DNA of 64,000 bases from Branchiostoma floridae (Eukaryota; Chordata; Leptocardii; Amphioxiformes; Branchiostomatidae): NCBI RefSeq assembly GCF_000003815.2, contig NC_049983.1:22466063-22530062 (forward strand), written 5' to 3'. The notes beneath the pieces are model-generated. The model had not been told where the DNA came from. It saw nothing but the letters and a program-made list of their open reading frames with translations, and did no database searches. Shown here one piece after another: positions 34,085-46,184 of the stretch. Both the position numbers and the translations under genes were made by a program. Numbering within the stretch: position 1 is the first letter of the stretch; the number at the start of each line of letters is the position of its first letter.

Positions 34085-34533
34085 AAGAAATTTCGTCCCC
34101 CTTCCCGTCAGGGTCATGCCTCCTCGTAATTTCGAGCTCGCAGACTCGTCGTCCGATCGAATCGCGCCTAATGTGAGGGGGGTATTAAGACAGGTTCTTT
34201 CTTGGACTAGCGTTTCCTTCATCGTCGATAGCCTTTACATACATGTACATGCTCTGGTCACGTGAAGAGATTTCGTAGAAACTGTTGATGAATAATGATG
34301 AAATAATAAGAAATATTGATATTCATCTTCCCACACCATAAATTAACAGTCATCACACGCAGGCTGCAGTTCCACCGGCAGTCTCATTCGTGCAGGCACT
34401 AAAGAGAGACTCGATTCGCTTACAGGCAGAAACTTCATTTCGCCTTCAGCTTCTTGTATCTATTCTCGAAAAGCTCAACCATTTTTCCGTAACCCTTTCC
34501 CACTCTTTTTGAACAGGCGGCAGAGCTGATAAA

Positions 34534-37500
34534 ATGCGGTTTCTAGCTTGCCTCGTCCTTTTGGCCGCACTTGCCACGGCTGATGCCGGTGACGTTCCCG
34601 GTTGTAGCGGCTTGGCGCTCTGTCCGAGCCCGACTTTTGACATCGGATACCGCGAGCCGAGGCACGGCTTCGTCCGAGCCTATGTTCGGTGCCCCTGGCC
34701 GCTGGACACCCGGCGCGGCAGCCAAGAGGAGGCGTCATGGCAACCCGCATCGCCAAGAAAGCGGGCTTATCGTCTGAAGTGCCTGTCAGAACACACCCGC
34801 ACGACTCTGTCACCGAGCCTGCTGGATGCGATACTCTCCGAACCGCCGACGAGGACCCAGGTAAGGCTAGCGTCACACATCCAAAACGGGGCTTGGCCGG
34901 GATGTTTGTGGAAATGAAATATAGAAATGGATATATAACGGTTAATGCCCACGACTTAGATCATAGATTATACAGTGTTCGTCAGGCCAGATAGGAACGA
35001 CTAGTTTCATTTTAGGCCGGGACCCCCGTTTTACGTCCCCTCCGCAAGACGAAAGCAATCCCTTGTGTAGTTTGGTGTCTTTTATATCATACTTTTTGTT
35101 TCCGAAAGCTGCCCGGCCGGGCCCCAGACGTAGGCCTAAACGATCTGGCAACTTTCTTTCGGCAGCCGCATTACCCCGCAGAGAAAGTGTGTGTAGGTCG
35201 CTTCATTGGTGCCCATGTGCACTTGACGAGTGGACACTACTTCTGGTCCAATTTTGACAGGAATAGAACCCATGACCTCTCTGCCTACCCGTCCCGACTC
35301 GGACCATGGGCTGTACAAGAAATATCCAACTGCCCATTAGACAGTAATCCTCGTCTTATTTTCTACGGCAAACATTCAAGGAATGTTTTACATATTTTAG
35401 ACATTTACTCTCTTTCTGATGGCGAAATCACACATTTACTACTCTGTGGTTCTTTGTAACTTTCCCACAAATTGTGTGATTATGTGCTCAACCCAGCTTT
35501 ACATTGTACAAGAGGACCGTTTCTCGCCTTATAAACCATTCGCTCCAAATTATGCTTTCTCCGTGTCCTACCTAAATTACTGAGGGAGGGGAATTTGGAC
35601 TTGGTCAACAATCTGCCATTTTTATCTTGTTAATAATAGTGGCGCCAATATAAGCTGTTTCAACTTGAGTGGGCCGCCATCTGCATTTTACTTATCTATT
35701 GTTCAATAAAAAATGCAACTTAAAACTTTTATCTATTTATTCGTTTATTCATTATCTATATACATAATTTCCCATTCCTTTTTTGGCTCATCCTCTTCTT
35801 GCATCTTCGTTGTTACCTAATCAATTATTGTGCTATTATTTGTTCCCATTTACTATCGTCGTTGTTCTCTAATCAGTTATCGTTATTACCTGTCATCGTT
35901 TACGATCATTATTATTTTCTGATTAGTTAACTCATTGTATCATCATTTCTAACTTTGATGGATGGAGAACTAGGACAGGCCCAGGTTTTTTTTGTTTTAT
36001 GATATGTAAACTGTATATGGATATGTACATATTCCAGAACCTATGGGTTAATTACACAAGTCCAATTAAGGTCGCAGCCAAGTCACAGCGCGATCGCCGT
36101 CTAGCGGAATGGGGGCCTAACCAATTACTTCCCTGTGAAACTTACCGATAGACGTTTGATTGTGGTTTCAGCTGACGGAGCTGACGATCGCTGTCGGTAT
36201 GGTGGCTGAGATCTCCGAGGGCCTGTTCAACCGAACCCCGAACCTCTGTCGCCTGGCCATACGGGAGAACTGCCTGGACTGTGTGAAGAAAAACTCGTTC
36301 TTGGATCTACCGAACCTACAACACCTCAACTTGGTCGGGAACTACATGTCTCACATCGCTGACGGCGCCTTCGAACATCTACCGAAACTCCAGGAACTTA
36401 ATTTGGCGATGAACAAGCTCCAGAGCGTCCGAGCAGCTTGGTTCCGCGGACTTGCATCGCTGAAGGACCTCGACTTGGACAAGAATCCCCTTCTCAACAT
36501 CAGTGACATGAACGCAGATGACGTGCCTTTTATCAACCTACCACAACTCACTGTTCTTCGTTTGGGATATAGCAACTTGTCCGTTTTGTATCCCGACAGT
36601 TTTCTGAACACGACCTCGCTAAGAGAGCTCTGGTTTATCAAGAGTGTTATCTCGGACATACAGGAGGGCGCCTTTATCGGTGCGACCCGGTTACGGACAC
36701 TTCTTATGAGCGGGAATGCCCTCACCACGATTCGCAAGGGTTACTTCTTTGGGCTTTCGTCCGTCCATTCTGTTGATTTGTGTTCAAACGCAATCACTCG
36801 AATCGAGGAGGATGGTTTCATGGGTCTTAGTGGCGTGTACGACCTACACCTGGCAAACAACAAGCTCACCTTCATCCGAGAAGAGTGGTTCAATGGACTT
36901 GAAAGATTGAGGACTCTGTTTCTGAGCGGAAACAAGATCTACGCGTGGGAGGCCCGGACATGGTCCGTGGAACTAGACAACAACCCGTTGAGATGCACCT
37001 GTGCCCTCGAGTTCTTCCGCAAAAGAAACCTTCGCGATATTATCCGCGACTACGACCAGCTGACGTGCATGTACCCGGCACATCTCCAACATCAAGCCGT
37101 CTCCAGCGTTACCATGAACATGGTCATCTGCCCCAGGCCTGCTGTGGTCTTCGACGTCGGGACAGACGGAAACGAATTAAGCATTCAGGACGACTCGGGC
37201 AAGACTTTCATCGTCAAGCCCTCGATGGCGAGACCGACAGAGCGGTATAGAAATAAGACACTGGCTTCGCGTCTGTTTCAGGAAGGGCAAGACGTCAACC
37301 TCGAGTGCCAAGTGTACTGGGAAGTAGCGCCTCTTGTGAGGGTGACCCTACCAGGAGGGGCTGCGTTCTCTCGAGCTTTCGAACTCGGGGACAACCCAGA
37401 GGTTATAACGGCGACGCAGCCGGTTGAGATCACGATCTTCTTCACACATACCATCAAACCAGAAGGGTTTCAATACCCTTTTGCTAGCAGGACAGTGAAA

Positions 37501-40500
37501 CACCGTGTGAGCTACTTGGGCAGGACCGACGTTGTCCTGACTCTTCACAACTTCACGTCTGAGTCGGTCGGTACGTATAGCTGTACGGCAGCGTCTGCGG
37601 GCAAGAGGAAGTCCGCCAAGCTGTCCGTGTCGCTCTTTAACCAGACTGCGAGCAACTTGGCTGCAGCGGGTTGGAACTCAGCAGCATTCCCCTTTGACTA
37701 TGTGTCGCCGCCTGAAGGGAAAACGTTCGACAGCTCTGACGGAACCACAGAAGCGTCGATAGGAATGAACACTCTGGGTACTGGTGCGCAAAACAACACA
37801 GGGACGAAGTCACGGGTGAAACAAGATGGGAACCAACAACAGGTTGTTGTTATAGCCGTTGGAGTCTTCTGTGCCGTCGTAATCGGTGCAGCTGGACTTT
37901 TTGTCTGTTGGGTGAAGAGGAAGAGGGCGGCCCTGTACGCTAAACGCGGTGGCACAGACGGTACCTCCGGTCGGCAGTCTGCCTGTGTCGCACAAGACAA
38001 CCGCGCATCGGTGATTAGGCCTTACATGGTGCATTACTTCCAAGGCACGCCCGCTCGACCAAAGAGAAAGGAGGCAACAGAAACGCCGTTCTATGAGATG
38101 ACCGAAGAGAGGGGGGCAAACAGCAAAGGAGAGCGTGCAAGAAAAGCATTGTCCAAACTGAGCTCTATCCGAGAAGAATCAATGTCTGGAGAGGGCGGAA
38201 AATCCAGCAACAGCGAACCATTTTATGAAATGCATGGAGCAGAAGCATCGAACCATTATGAAATGATTCCTACAGACGCACGACAGTCAGGAGATGATGG
38301 ACAAGCAGGCCAGGACGAGCCGTTTTATGGGATGCATGGCGCAAATGCGTCTCCTACACCCTCCAGCCGCATGGGAGATGACGCGAAGGAAGACCAGGCA
38401 ATAGCGCCACCTACCGAATGGCTAACAGGCTACTTTGACGGCGGTGATGACTTAATTTACGCCTTCATAGACGACGACAATGCAGAAAGGGAGGCGCCTA
38501 CAGTGGAAAATGCAGGAACCACAGACGACCCGACTGCGTTAGACACTGAAGACCTTCAGGAGAATGACGAAGCTAGGCACCCTGAGAATGTAATCGGCGC
38601 TGAGAAGGACTTCAACTTGACCGAGACCACGCTGTACGAAACCACTGGCGTCGATCCAGTGGAAACCTTACCGAAGAGCCTGAGAGGCATGGACGGTGAT
38701 GGCGATGCTGACAACGTGACGTATGCCGCGATAGACGACGAATCCGAAAGCTGCACACCTGTCGGGCCGGATGGCGGGAACTCCGCGGCTGGGGACGCGA
38801 CTCTCAAGAGCCAATGTCTGACGGAGGATTGCGCAAAAACCAATGACGACACAGACATCGTTGATACTGAGCATCTTTATGAAAGTACAAACGAGGCAAC
38901 AGAGCATTCGACAAGTGTTATTCAGCCTGACCAGGACCAGACCAGCAACAAAGACGGTGTTGATATAGTTCGAACGAAAAGAGACGACGATAGCAATGGT
39001 TCCCAGGAAAGTCTCTCAAAAAGTCGTGAAAACAAGGAAAGCAGAAACGGTCTGAATTATACTACAATAGACGTAGATTCCGACGGCGACGAGGCGCCAG
39101 GTCTTGAGCACACCTGGGCCAAACCAGATGGGTGGAACACCGGAGATGGGTCGCCTCCCAACGAAAACCTGATAGCTGATGATACGATCCCCGACGATGA
39201 CTCTGAACAACCTTTTGGAAATAAGACAATATCACACTCAACTCAGTCGGCTCAAAGCACTAACGAAGAAGTAATCAACATAATTCGAAAGAAAGAGGAT
39301 AAAGACGATAGGATCGATTCGCAGGAAAGCGTCCCAGCGACACCATGTGGAAGAGACAGCATAGCTGACTGTGTGGACCATGTAGCACGTGGCGACGATT
39401 CTAACAGGGACGAGGCACCAGTTCCAAAATGGCAAAATGGCAAGAATGTTGGTGATCAGGAATCTCCAAACCAAACATTGACAGCTGAAGACGCAACAAC
39501 CAAAGACGACACTCGCGACAATGGACTCGTCTATAAAAATGAACATGAGGGAAAAGGAGATTCGCAGTGCTCCGCTCAGTCTGCCCTGGGCAACGACGAA
39601 ATCAACATAAATCAGACGAAAACAGATACATACGAAAGGATGAATCAAACCAAAAGAGTCTCAACGAGTCAAAGAGACAGCATATGTGACTATGTGACAC
39701 CTGCTATGACAGACGACGATTTCGATAGCGAAGACGCACTGGGTGAAAAGACAACAGATGGTCAGAATACTGAGGAAGAGATGCACCAGTCGTCGACGTC
39801 GGATGCAACAAACCATGGCGATCCAGATACAGCCGATGGTGAACACCCATACGAAAATGATAAGGAAGTAGGGATGATAACCAGTCAGTTTGAGCAGAAC
39901 ATGGCAGAAGACGACATCGCGAAGCTGAAAACGGATGAGTCACGAGAAACCTCATCGCAGAGTCCAGGAGACAATTCAAATGACTACGTAACGACTCCTG
40001 TAAGAACAGACGATGTCGAAAGCGACGAGGCGTCCGGCAGACGGTACACATGGACGAAGCCGGAAGGCTGGGACGCTCTACATGGACCGCAGCAAACCCA
40101 AACGTTGACAGCGAAAGATGCAAAAGCCCACGGCGATTTGGAAGCTGAAAACATTTACGAGAATGAGAATGAGGCTAAAAAACAGCCAATAAGTGTCATC
40201 CCATCTGACCAGGGAACTAGAGAGGATGAAATCGACGTAATTCAGGAGAGTAACACAAAGAAAGGCTTCACAAAGACTCACACAGACTGTGAAGACAATG
40301 CCGTAACTTTTCAACCAAACGAAGACCTTGGCGGTGACCAGACCGAAGGACGGAGGTACACGTGGACACCGCCGGACGGATGGAACCCCGAAGACGGGCC
40401 TCGCCAAAAGCAAGACCGAACATTCAAAGAGGTCAAAGCTAATGAAGATCCGGACACATACGATGATGAACATTTGTATGAAAATGAAAATGAGATACAA

Positions 40501-40527
40501 GGAGGTCCAATGACAAAATTGAAATGA
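34534..40527 (+). CDS. LRR-Ig transmembrane receptor E with ITIM-bearing seven-module tail
   Basis: Two exons: 34534-34860 and 36172-40527, with a 1311-bp intron (GTAAGG donor, GTTTCAG acceptor, phase 0); 1560 aa. Signal peptide MRFLACLVLLAALATADA, cap CSGLALC, LRRs (LQHLNLVGNYMSHIADGAF), LRRCT cap NPLRCTCALEFF, Ig-like domain (LECQVYW to VGTYSCTAAS), membrane segment at about 667-690 (VVVIAVGVFCAVVIGAAGLF), then an acidic tail of about 870 aa. The tail has PFYEM, PFYEM and PFYGM at Tyr750, 794 and 828, then seven degenerate modules of about 105 aa. ITIMs LIYAFI (Tyr872), VTYAAI (Tyr960) and LNYTTI (Tyr1072) start modules 1-3. YENxNE-type YxN motifs recur. ITIMs recruit SHP phosphatases, so an inhibitory receptor is inferred. 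Same gene plan as A-D, opposite strand. Confidence 0.88.
35016..35330. repeat. Dispersed repeat in the gene E intron
   Basis: Starts with the CGGGACCCCCGTTTTAC word shared with 15139-15155. It ends with a tRNA-like degenerate segment (GGAATAGAACCCATGACC) resembling a decayed box B on the minus strand. Probably SINE-related; the family is unknown. Confidence 0.4.
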
Positions 40528-40726
40528 TTCTGACAAAATATGATGGTAAAACCACAGGGACGGACACTAATGCTCATTAAAAAGTAGAATGCCATGTGGA
40601 ATTTGTATAGAGTTGGATTGTGGTTGTAAAAAAAGATGCTAATTAAATCGGTGATACTTTTTGTATCTGAAAGTAAAGATAAAGGTAGTTCCATTTAAGG
40701 CTGTAGGGGAAGTGGATTGTTATCTA

Positions 40727-40950
40727 TTGTGTCTAGGACGCCTCTTAACCCCCTTTCCCCCCCCCCCCTTTTCATAGCCAGGTACCCATTTTGACACTTG
40801 GGTGGAGTGAGGAAAGTCATGTTAAGTGCCTTTCCCAAACTGGCTGTTTAAGATCGGTAGCATGTCAGGATTCGAACCAAGGACCTCTTGGTTATGGGCC
40901 TAGCACCTAGCAGTTAAGACACACGTGCACTACACCACTATTGTATTTTT
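40727..40950 (-). mobile_element. tRNA-derived SINE
   Basis: The minus strand holds a perfect Pol III box B (GGTTCGAATCC, plus-strand 40868-40878) and an A-box-like GTGGTGTAGTGCACG upstream (about 40930-40945), followed by a tRNA-unrelated body. This arrangement is a tRNA-derived SINE rather than a functional tRNA, since no cloverleaf could be formed by eye. Confidence 0.6.
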
Positions 40951-41032
40951 TAACTCTTTGTATCTATCTCATGAAAGAAATAGACACTTAACAAAGAACT
41001 CAGACGATATGTATTTTTCATTGATGAAGACC

Positions 41033-41108
41033 AATTTGAGCAATATTTGTTAATTTGAGCAATATTTGTCAATTTGAGCAATATTTGTCAATTTGAGCAA
41101 TATTTGTA
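41033..41108. repeat. 19-bp tandem repeat, four units
   Basis: AATTTGAGCAATATTTGTC repeated four times with one substitution. Confidence 0.95.
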
Positions 41109-42761
41109 CGTCAGAATATCTGCACATTACTTCTGTGTTAGACATGTTACCTGAGGTCAAGTTGGAAAAGTGAGGACCAATTTTCTTCTTTAATACTTTT
41201 TTGACGGAGGATAATCGATGGAGATGTCGTTCAAGATATTGTACATATATAGGATCTACCAACATCGTCTGAATATCAGAAGAGAAACCGCCACTAGTAT
41301 ATTTTGCACACAAGTCAGGTTATCTGCAAGTACTAGTATTTGTTTTATAACTAAATTTAGTTGAATGCTGAAAAATCAATATTTAGGATGTATCTAATGC
41401 CAACGAGGATTCCAGTGACAACGTAATTAGTAGTTGTAAAAGTAGACAGTCATGTAATACAACAAATGTACTGTGGTTCTTTTGTAGATTATTGTGACTA
41501 ATTATAATAAGCGCGGAAGGCGTGCTCTTAAGGGTGGCTGGGGACATTTATTTGTATATGAATGTATATATTCATTTTAAGATGAGTCCAAATGACGTGT
41601 TCCTTAAAGAGATTTGGCTATGATACAATGACATTATGTATTGCGACATCATGATGGACATCGTGAATAAACATCTGGGTAGAGCGTTTGAGTCTACTGT
41701 CTGTTCATTCATTTATTAAGAAACCTTAAGTATGTTAAGCATGTTAATTGTAATTCATATATCTATATGTTGGTCAAATTATGTACAACGGCTTGCAAAA
41801 GTGAGACCATGCCAGACTTTTTTAAGCAGCATACTGTTATCAATATGTTTGAATTTCTTTTGTAAAATCATGCCCGAGGGCGAATTGTATGAACATTCTC
41901 CAGGCAAGAGAAAAGTAATGCAGCTTATAAGATAAATGTCTAATCAACTATAATGTGCATCTATTGTTGGATTTGACTTCGTTGAAAGCTAGTACAAGTT
42001 ACCATACGTTGTACCTGTAACAATTGCCGCCAATATAGTTCTTCTAAAGTTCTCTGGATTTAGTAGCCCAACAAATATCCACCAAGGTGGTAGGCAAAAC
42101 TTGTCCAACGCATTCGTTGCCATGTACAAACCACCACACAAGTGGCAATTTGAAAAGATCCTTAACGTTTCTTGTGGAAAGGGTTGTACGATCAGTCCAT
42201 CAGGTGAGAGACTCTCTCATACCTCCTCCCACTCAGTTCGCATTTCCTGGAGATTTCCATTGGTGACCCCGTCACGTCGGATAGACCAAGCTCGGTAAGC
42301 ACTTAGAACAAAAAAAGATACACTCAGTGCGTTATAAAAAAGGAAAAAAAAAACAGGTTACAATTACATATCATGTAGTGGCACTATATGGCGACTTACA
42401 TTTCTCTTTACGTTTGTTTCGTAACTGTATTTACCAAATTGTTATTTTTATCAGTATTGTATTCCCGTGTATACTTACAATTAACCTTCGGGCATGCATT
42501 TGCAATAAAGTTATGATTATAGCCTTGGCCTTTGGGGTGCCTCAGAATTACTAAAGCCTCAAGCAATATTATTTCCCTAAACCAAACACCTTTAACTATA
42601 TTCAACATTTTTGTCACTCGGTAACAAAGGGCAACGAGAGCTCACTGTGCACGTGAAATCCCTATACAATTTTGGGTTCATAATCTGTCGTCGACAGAGC
42701 AAGACATCAAGTTGCTCGACGGGGCTCATTAAAAGGCCAAACCAAGCATAAAGTGACTCAC
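41109..42761. other. Non-coding stretch, nothing recognised
   Basis: AT-rich. An AATAAA at about 41664 could end a long gene E 3' UTR. No exon recognised. Confidence 0.4.
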
Positions 42762-43155
42762 CTTGTTTTGTAGTGTTATAATCGGGCACTGATCTATTTG
42801 GATTGATCCCAGGGCCCAGGCGAAGACTAGCCGCGCGTTTCAGCGCAGTTCGGTGATCGTTGAGACGATAGACCGCCCGCGCCAAAGAGACGAACCGGTC
42901 ACCGAAGTCTCCCCTCGACTCGTGGGCGCGCAGGTCTTCCTCCACGGACCACATCGCCCGGTTGACCTCCAGCAGGGGCGCCCACTCCTCGACGGTCTCC
43001 ATATCGACCAGTCCGTGCTCGGACCAAGTCTGAGTAAGCGCCTCGAGCTCTCTCTTCACATTCGCGACCTTGTCGGGGTCGTATATCCGTTCCGCCTTGA
43101 TTTGCAAGATGCTGGCTTTGTCAACGATTTCACCGAATGAGAGCTTGATTTTCAT
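42762..43155 (-). CDS. DUF6165-like protein 1 (first coding exon)
   Basis: Start chosen at the ATG giving MKIKLSFGEIVDKASILQIK; nine upstream codons are also open. The 131-codon exon matches what I recall of DUF6165, a small family best known from bacteria and phages: GEIVDKxxILxIKxERIxDP, DKVANVKRELEAL, VNRAMWSVEEDLRAHE, DFGDRFVSLARAVYRLNDHR and ALKRAASLRLG. The exon ends at a GTGAGT donor (42761-42756); reading through it stays open to 42592, so an unspliced 187-aa form is also possible. The family-typical EEKSY end is missing. Function unknown. Head to head with the paralog at 44016. Confidence 0.65.
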
Positions 43156-43194
43156 GATGTAGTGTCGCACGGTCTTCAACAAGAAGTTTCAGCA

Positions 43195-43340
43195 ATCCTT
43201 CTGCTGCCTTGAATAGCAAGGTTGCGAGTTCGAGTCCCAAACTGGCTCCCCTTCATCAACTCAGGCTTGCCCGGTGCTTGTCGGAGTTGCAGTCCGGTTA
43301 GAGGGGGCGTTGACCTCTTGCTTGTTTGAGAAGAGCCACG
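43195..43340 (+). mobile_element. Truncated tRNA-derived SINE
   Basis: A box B-like GAGTTCGAGTCCC lies at about 43217-43230, preceded by CCTTGAATAGCAAGGTTGC and followed by a tRNA-unrelated body. No good A box was found, so it is probably truncated. It lies just upstream of the DUF6165-like gene 1. Confidence 0.45.
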
Positions 43341-43699
43341 CCTTGTTACAAATAACTTAATGACACTAATGACACTCATCAATGACAGCAGGGGTTAGCA
43401 AGTGACGCTTAACGTTTTGTCCGACAGCCCCAATGGCACGACATAGTATAAATTATTCAAGTTAAGATGTGTCTGTGTACCTGTGAATAACAAAACCTTT
43501 GACCCAAAAAATCCGGTTTAGCAACCTAAGACGTCGTCAGATGATGATATCAGGCGTGTGAACCAATAGTTGCTCCAATGACACATTGTATGCCGTTGGT
43601 TGTTCGCACTTCTTTTGGTGTCTGTAGAACAACTCTGTACATGTTAACGTTGTTTTGTTGAAGCCTGTCGTCCTTGCTTTAAGCCCGTGGTCCCACCTA

Positions 43700-43775
43700 C
43701 AACCTTCGTCACAGTCGCTTACTCTTCACTTACCCTTGACGTCGTGCAACCAACACTGTGTCTGACTGTTTACAG
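43700..43775 (+). other. Putative 5' UTR exon of DUF6165-like gene 2
   Basis: TTTACAG followed by GTGAGT (43776) is a strong donor, and GTTTAG at 43990-43995 a plausible acceptor 20 bp before the start codon. This suggests a short non-coding first exon and an intron of 220 bp. The transcription start is a guess. Confidence 0.4.
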
Positions 43776-44015
43776 GTGAGTTTGAATACAGAAATCTATC
43801 TTGAGACAACAAAAGCACAGCGTACATGTATGACGTTAACGATACTGTCATAAATTTTATATATAAACAAGTGGATACGAATGGAGTGACTAGCAGTCAT
43901 ATAAATATTAAATAACGGGGGCCGCCCTAAGATGCTTCCTGCCCTAAGATGCCACGGATTATAACCCTCTTGTTGTGTTTTGGAATGTCGTTTAGGTGCG
44001 CCAGATTCAAAGCTC

Positions 44016-44492
44016 ATGGAAGTGGAGCAAGCTCTCGGTGAAGTCGTGGACAGGGCGATCATTTTGCGCATCTCGACCAAACGACTCAGCGACCCGCAAC
44101 AAGCCTCCGAGGCCGAGAGAAACCTGTCGGCGCTGATGACATCATGGTCCGAACACGGTCACGTCGCCATGGAGACGCTGGAAGAGTTCGCGCCACTGAC
44201 GGAGGTCAACAACAACCTTTGGACGGTGGAGACGGAACTTCGCCGGCACGAGTCCCGCCGAGACTTCGGAGAACGCTTCGTGGCCCTGGCGAGGTCGGTG
44301 TACCGACTGAACGACCGACGAGCCGCCCTGAAACGCGCGATCAGTCTGCGGCTCGGCTCCAGACTGATCGAGGAAAAGTCGTACGAAGAGAACACTTACA
44401 GCCGAAGCGACAGAATCGAAAAGGGGAATTCTGATACTATTAAGTCTATCAAGGACATTACATCGGAAGTAACAAAATGCACCCATGTTTAA
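44016..44492 (+). CDS. DUF6165-like protein 2
   Basis: 158 aa, complete. Start at ATG 44016 (MEVEQALGEVVDRAIILRIS); in-frame sequence further upstream has no ATG and runs into a probable splice acceptor. It is paralogous to the minus-strand neighbour across the whole core: SWSEHGHVAMETLEEFAPL, VNNNLWTVETELRRHE, DFGERFVALARSVYRLNDR, AALKRAISLRLG. Unlike gene 1 it keeps the family-typical LIEEKSYEEN end. A Ser/Thr/Lys-rich tail of about 35 residues follows. The family is mainly bacterial and phage-borne and often sits near glycosyltransferases; its biochemical role is unknown. Transfer followed by duplication and intron gain is a plausible origin. Confidence 0.7.
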   Translation: MEVEQALGEVVDRAIILRISTKRLSDPQQASEAERNLSALMTSWSEHGHVAMETLEEFAPLTEVNNNLWTVETELRRHESRRDFGERFVALARSVYRLNDRRAALKRAISLRLGSRLIEEKSYEENTYSRSDRIEKGNSDTIKSIKDITSEVTKCTHV

Positions 44493-46180
44493 AAACAAAA
44501 CAACAACAATAAGACAAGCCATATCTAGTTGCTTGAGCATTTCTTTTTGGCATATCTTATCATCTGGATGTCTAACAGTCGTCGACGCAACAAGACAAGC
44601 ATGTTAACTAGTTCTAATGGTGACGGCAAGCAGCAGTAGACCCACAATCGATTTAAGGTCTGTCCGTTGTTCAAGAAACGCTTACACCTATGAATGATAC
44701 TGTTGCGTTTTGTGAGCATTTTAAACTGTTTGAAGACTTTGAACTTGTCCCAGTCTATAATACATTGACCGACAGATGGTTTATAATCTAGGCTTTAGAT
44801 TTGTAGGAAGAAAAGGGACCGCAAAACTCATCTCACGCAAACTTTATGTGAGGGGAGAGAGAGGACCATCCAACTCAGGTGTACGTTAGGGGTTGGGAGA
44901 GGGGCAGTCCATTTCACGTCAGGTAGAGGAAGTGGGAGAGGAACGGTTCATTTAATACACCAGGTGTACATATGTACAGGGCGTGGTAATGTCATATTGA
45001 AAAAATGTCATTGTATTTGGTAATATTGCGTCGGTTTTACATGGAAAAAAATTTTGTCAGCCTGTATCATATCATACGTTGGACAGTCTACATTCTCAAT
45101 GCCACAACGTCTTGTATGTGAACATTGTAGCCCCTCAGCGCCCCCTATCGGGTGCAAGTGAAACTCCAGCCTACGCATCCAAACATATGAAACTGTCGTT
45201 GTCAAAAACAGTTTGTTTTCGGTACTGTTTCCCACTTGGAAGCTAGCATTGATGAAATTCTGTCTGGCGTGTTTAGTAATGGTAATATTTGTTAACTTCA
45301 GCCGGACCAACAGAAGACATATCGAAGACAAATATATTGTGTATCTTCGTATGGAGTATTTGATGTATTTGTTTGCTTGATTTTACAAGTTAAGTAGATA
45401 TGTACATGTTCATTAATTTTGCACCTCAAATACGGGAGAATATTAAGTGCACTTCGTCATAGATTGTACTAAGTATGACAATGATAGAAATATCCTAGTC
45501 CCTACCAGACTCCCCGGCCAGGCCAACACTCCTATGCCAATAAACTCCTACTTGGCTTTTATTCCTAACTTGGCCAAAGTCCCCAATTACCATATTCGCC
45601 CAGGTGGGAGTGTGGTAGAGACTAGAAATATCGTATTTAGCTATAAAGAACGCAGATTCCCTCACTTTAGACATTAGATAGTAGCACTGAAAAAATCCAT
45701 ACGCTTTGACAATTGGACTAGCATAACTTACCTACACAGTACTACACCAGTAACGTTACACATCCATTCATTCATTCAAGACATGTAGACGTAGACATGT
45801 CCCTGTCAAATTGCCATTAAAATAAGTCTTGTACTCGAGTGCGCTACCTCTTTGTCATATTGTGTTATTGTTTCTTCTTCCTCTTCTTCTGTTCTTATTG
45901 TTTAAATGTTTGACTAAAAAAAATTGCCATTTTGCATTTTGTCACATTTGAACACATAAAATGTCCTGATAAAAGATCTACTAAGCGCTATAGAAACGTG
46001 TACACAAACAAGCCAAAGAACTACACGCACTTCAATGCTGTTCGAAATACTACAAAACCACGTACTGGAAAAAGTCGAAACCATACATCTGCTTGAAGAT
46101 CCACATTTCACTTTCCCCGAACGTACGTCACACGTCAGGCTTGCAAGTGAAAGTGACCGATAAATTATGCAAAGTATCTT
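44493..46180. other. Non-coding stretch with possible LINE scrap
   Basis: A short piece at about 45447-45495 reads HFVIDCTKYDNDRNIL, resembling the C-terminal Cys/His motif of LINE ORF2. A degenerate GA-rich repeat lies at 44820-44980. Nothing else recognised. Confidence 0.35.
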
Positions 46181-46184
46181 GTTC

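Noticed and set aside
34475-34876. Antisense frame over exon 1 of receptor E
   Set aside because: The sense strand has a signal peptide, conserved Cys and a phase-0 donor shared with paralogs.
36351-36737. Antisense frame under the LRR region of E
   Set aside because: LRR-coding DNA commonly leaves open antisense frames; the sense strand is clearly coding.
39238-39648. Long antisense frames under receptor E (also 40078-40536, 39704-40123)
   Set aside because: Shadows of the acidic, repetitive tail of E; no domain or splice logic.
40860-40950. Functional tRNA gene
   Set aside because: Box B and an A-like box are present but no cloverleaf forms; SINE-like body.
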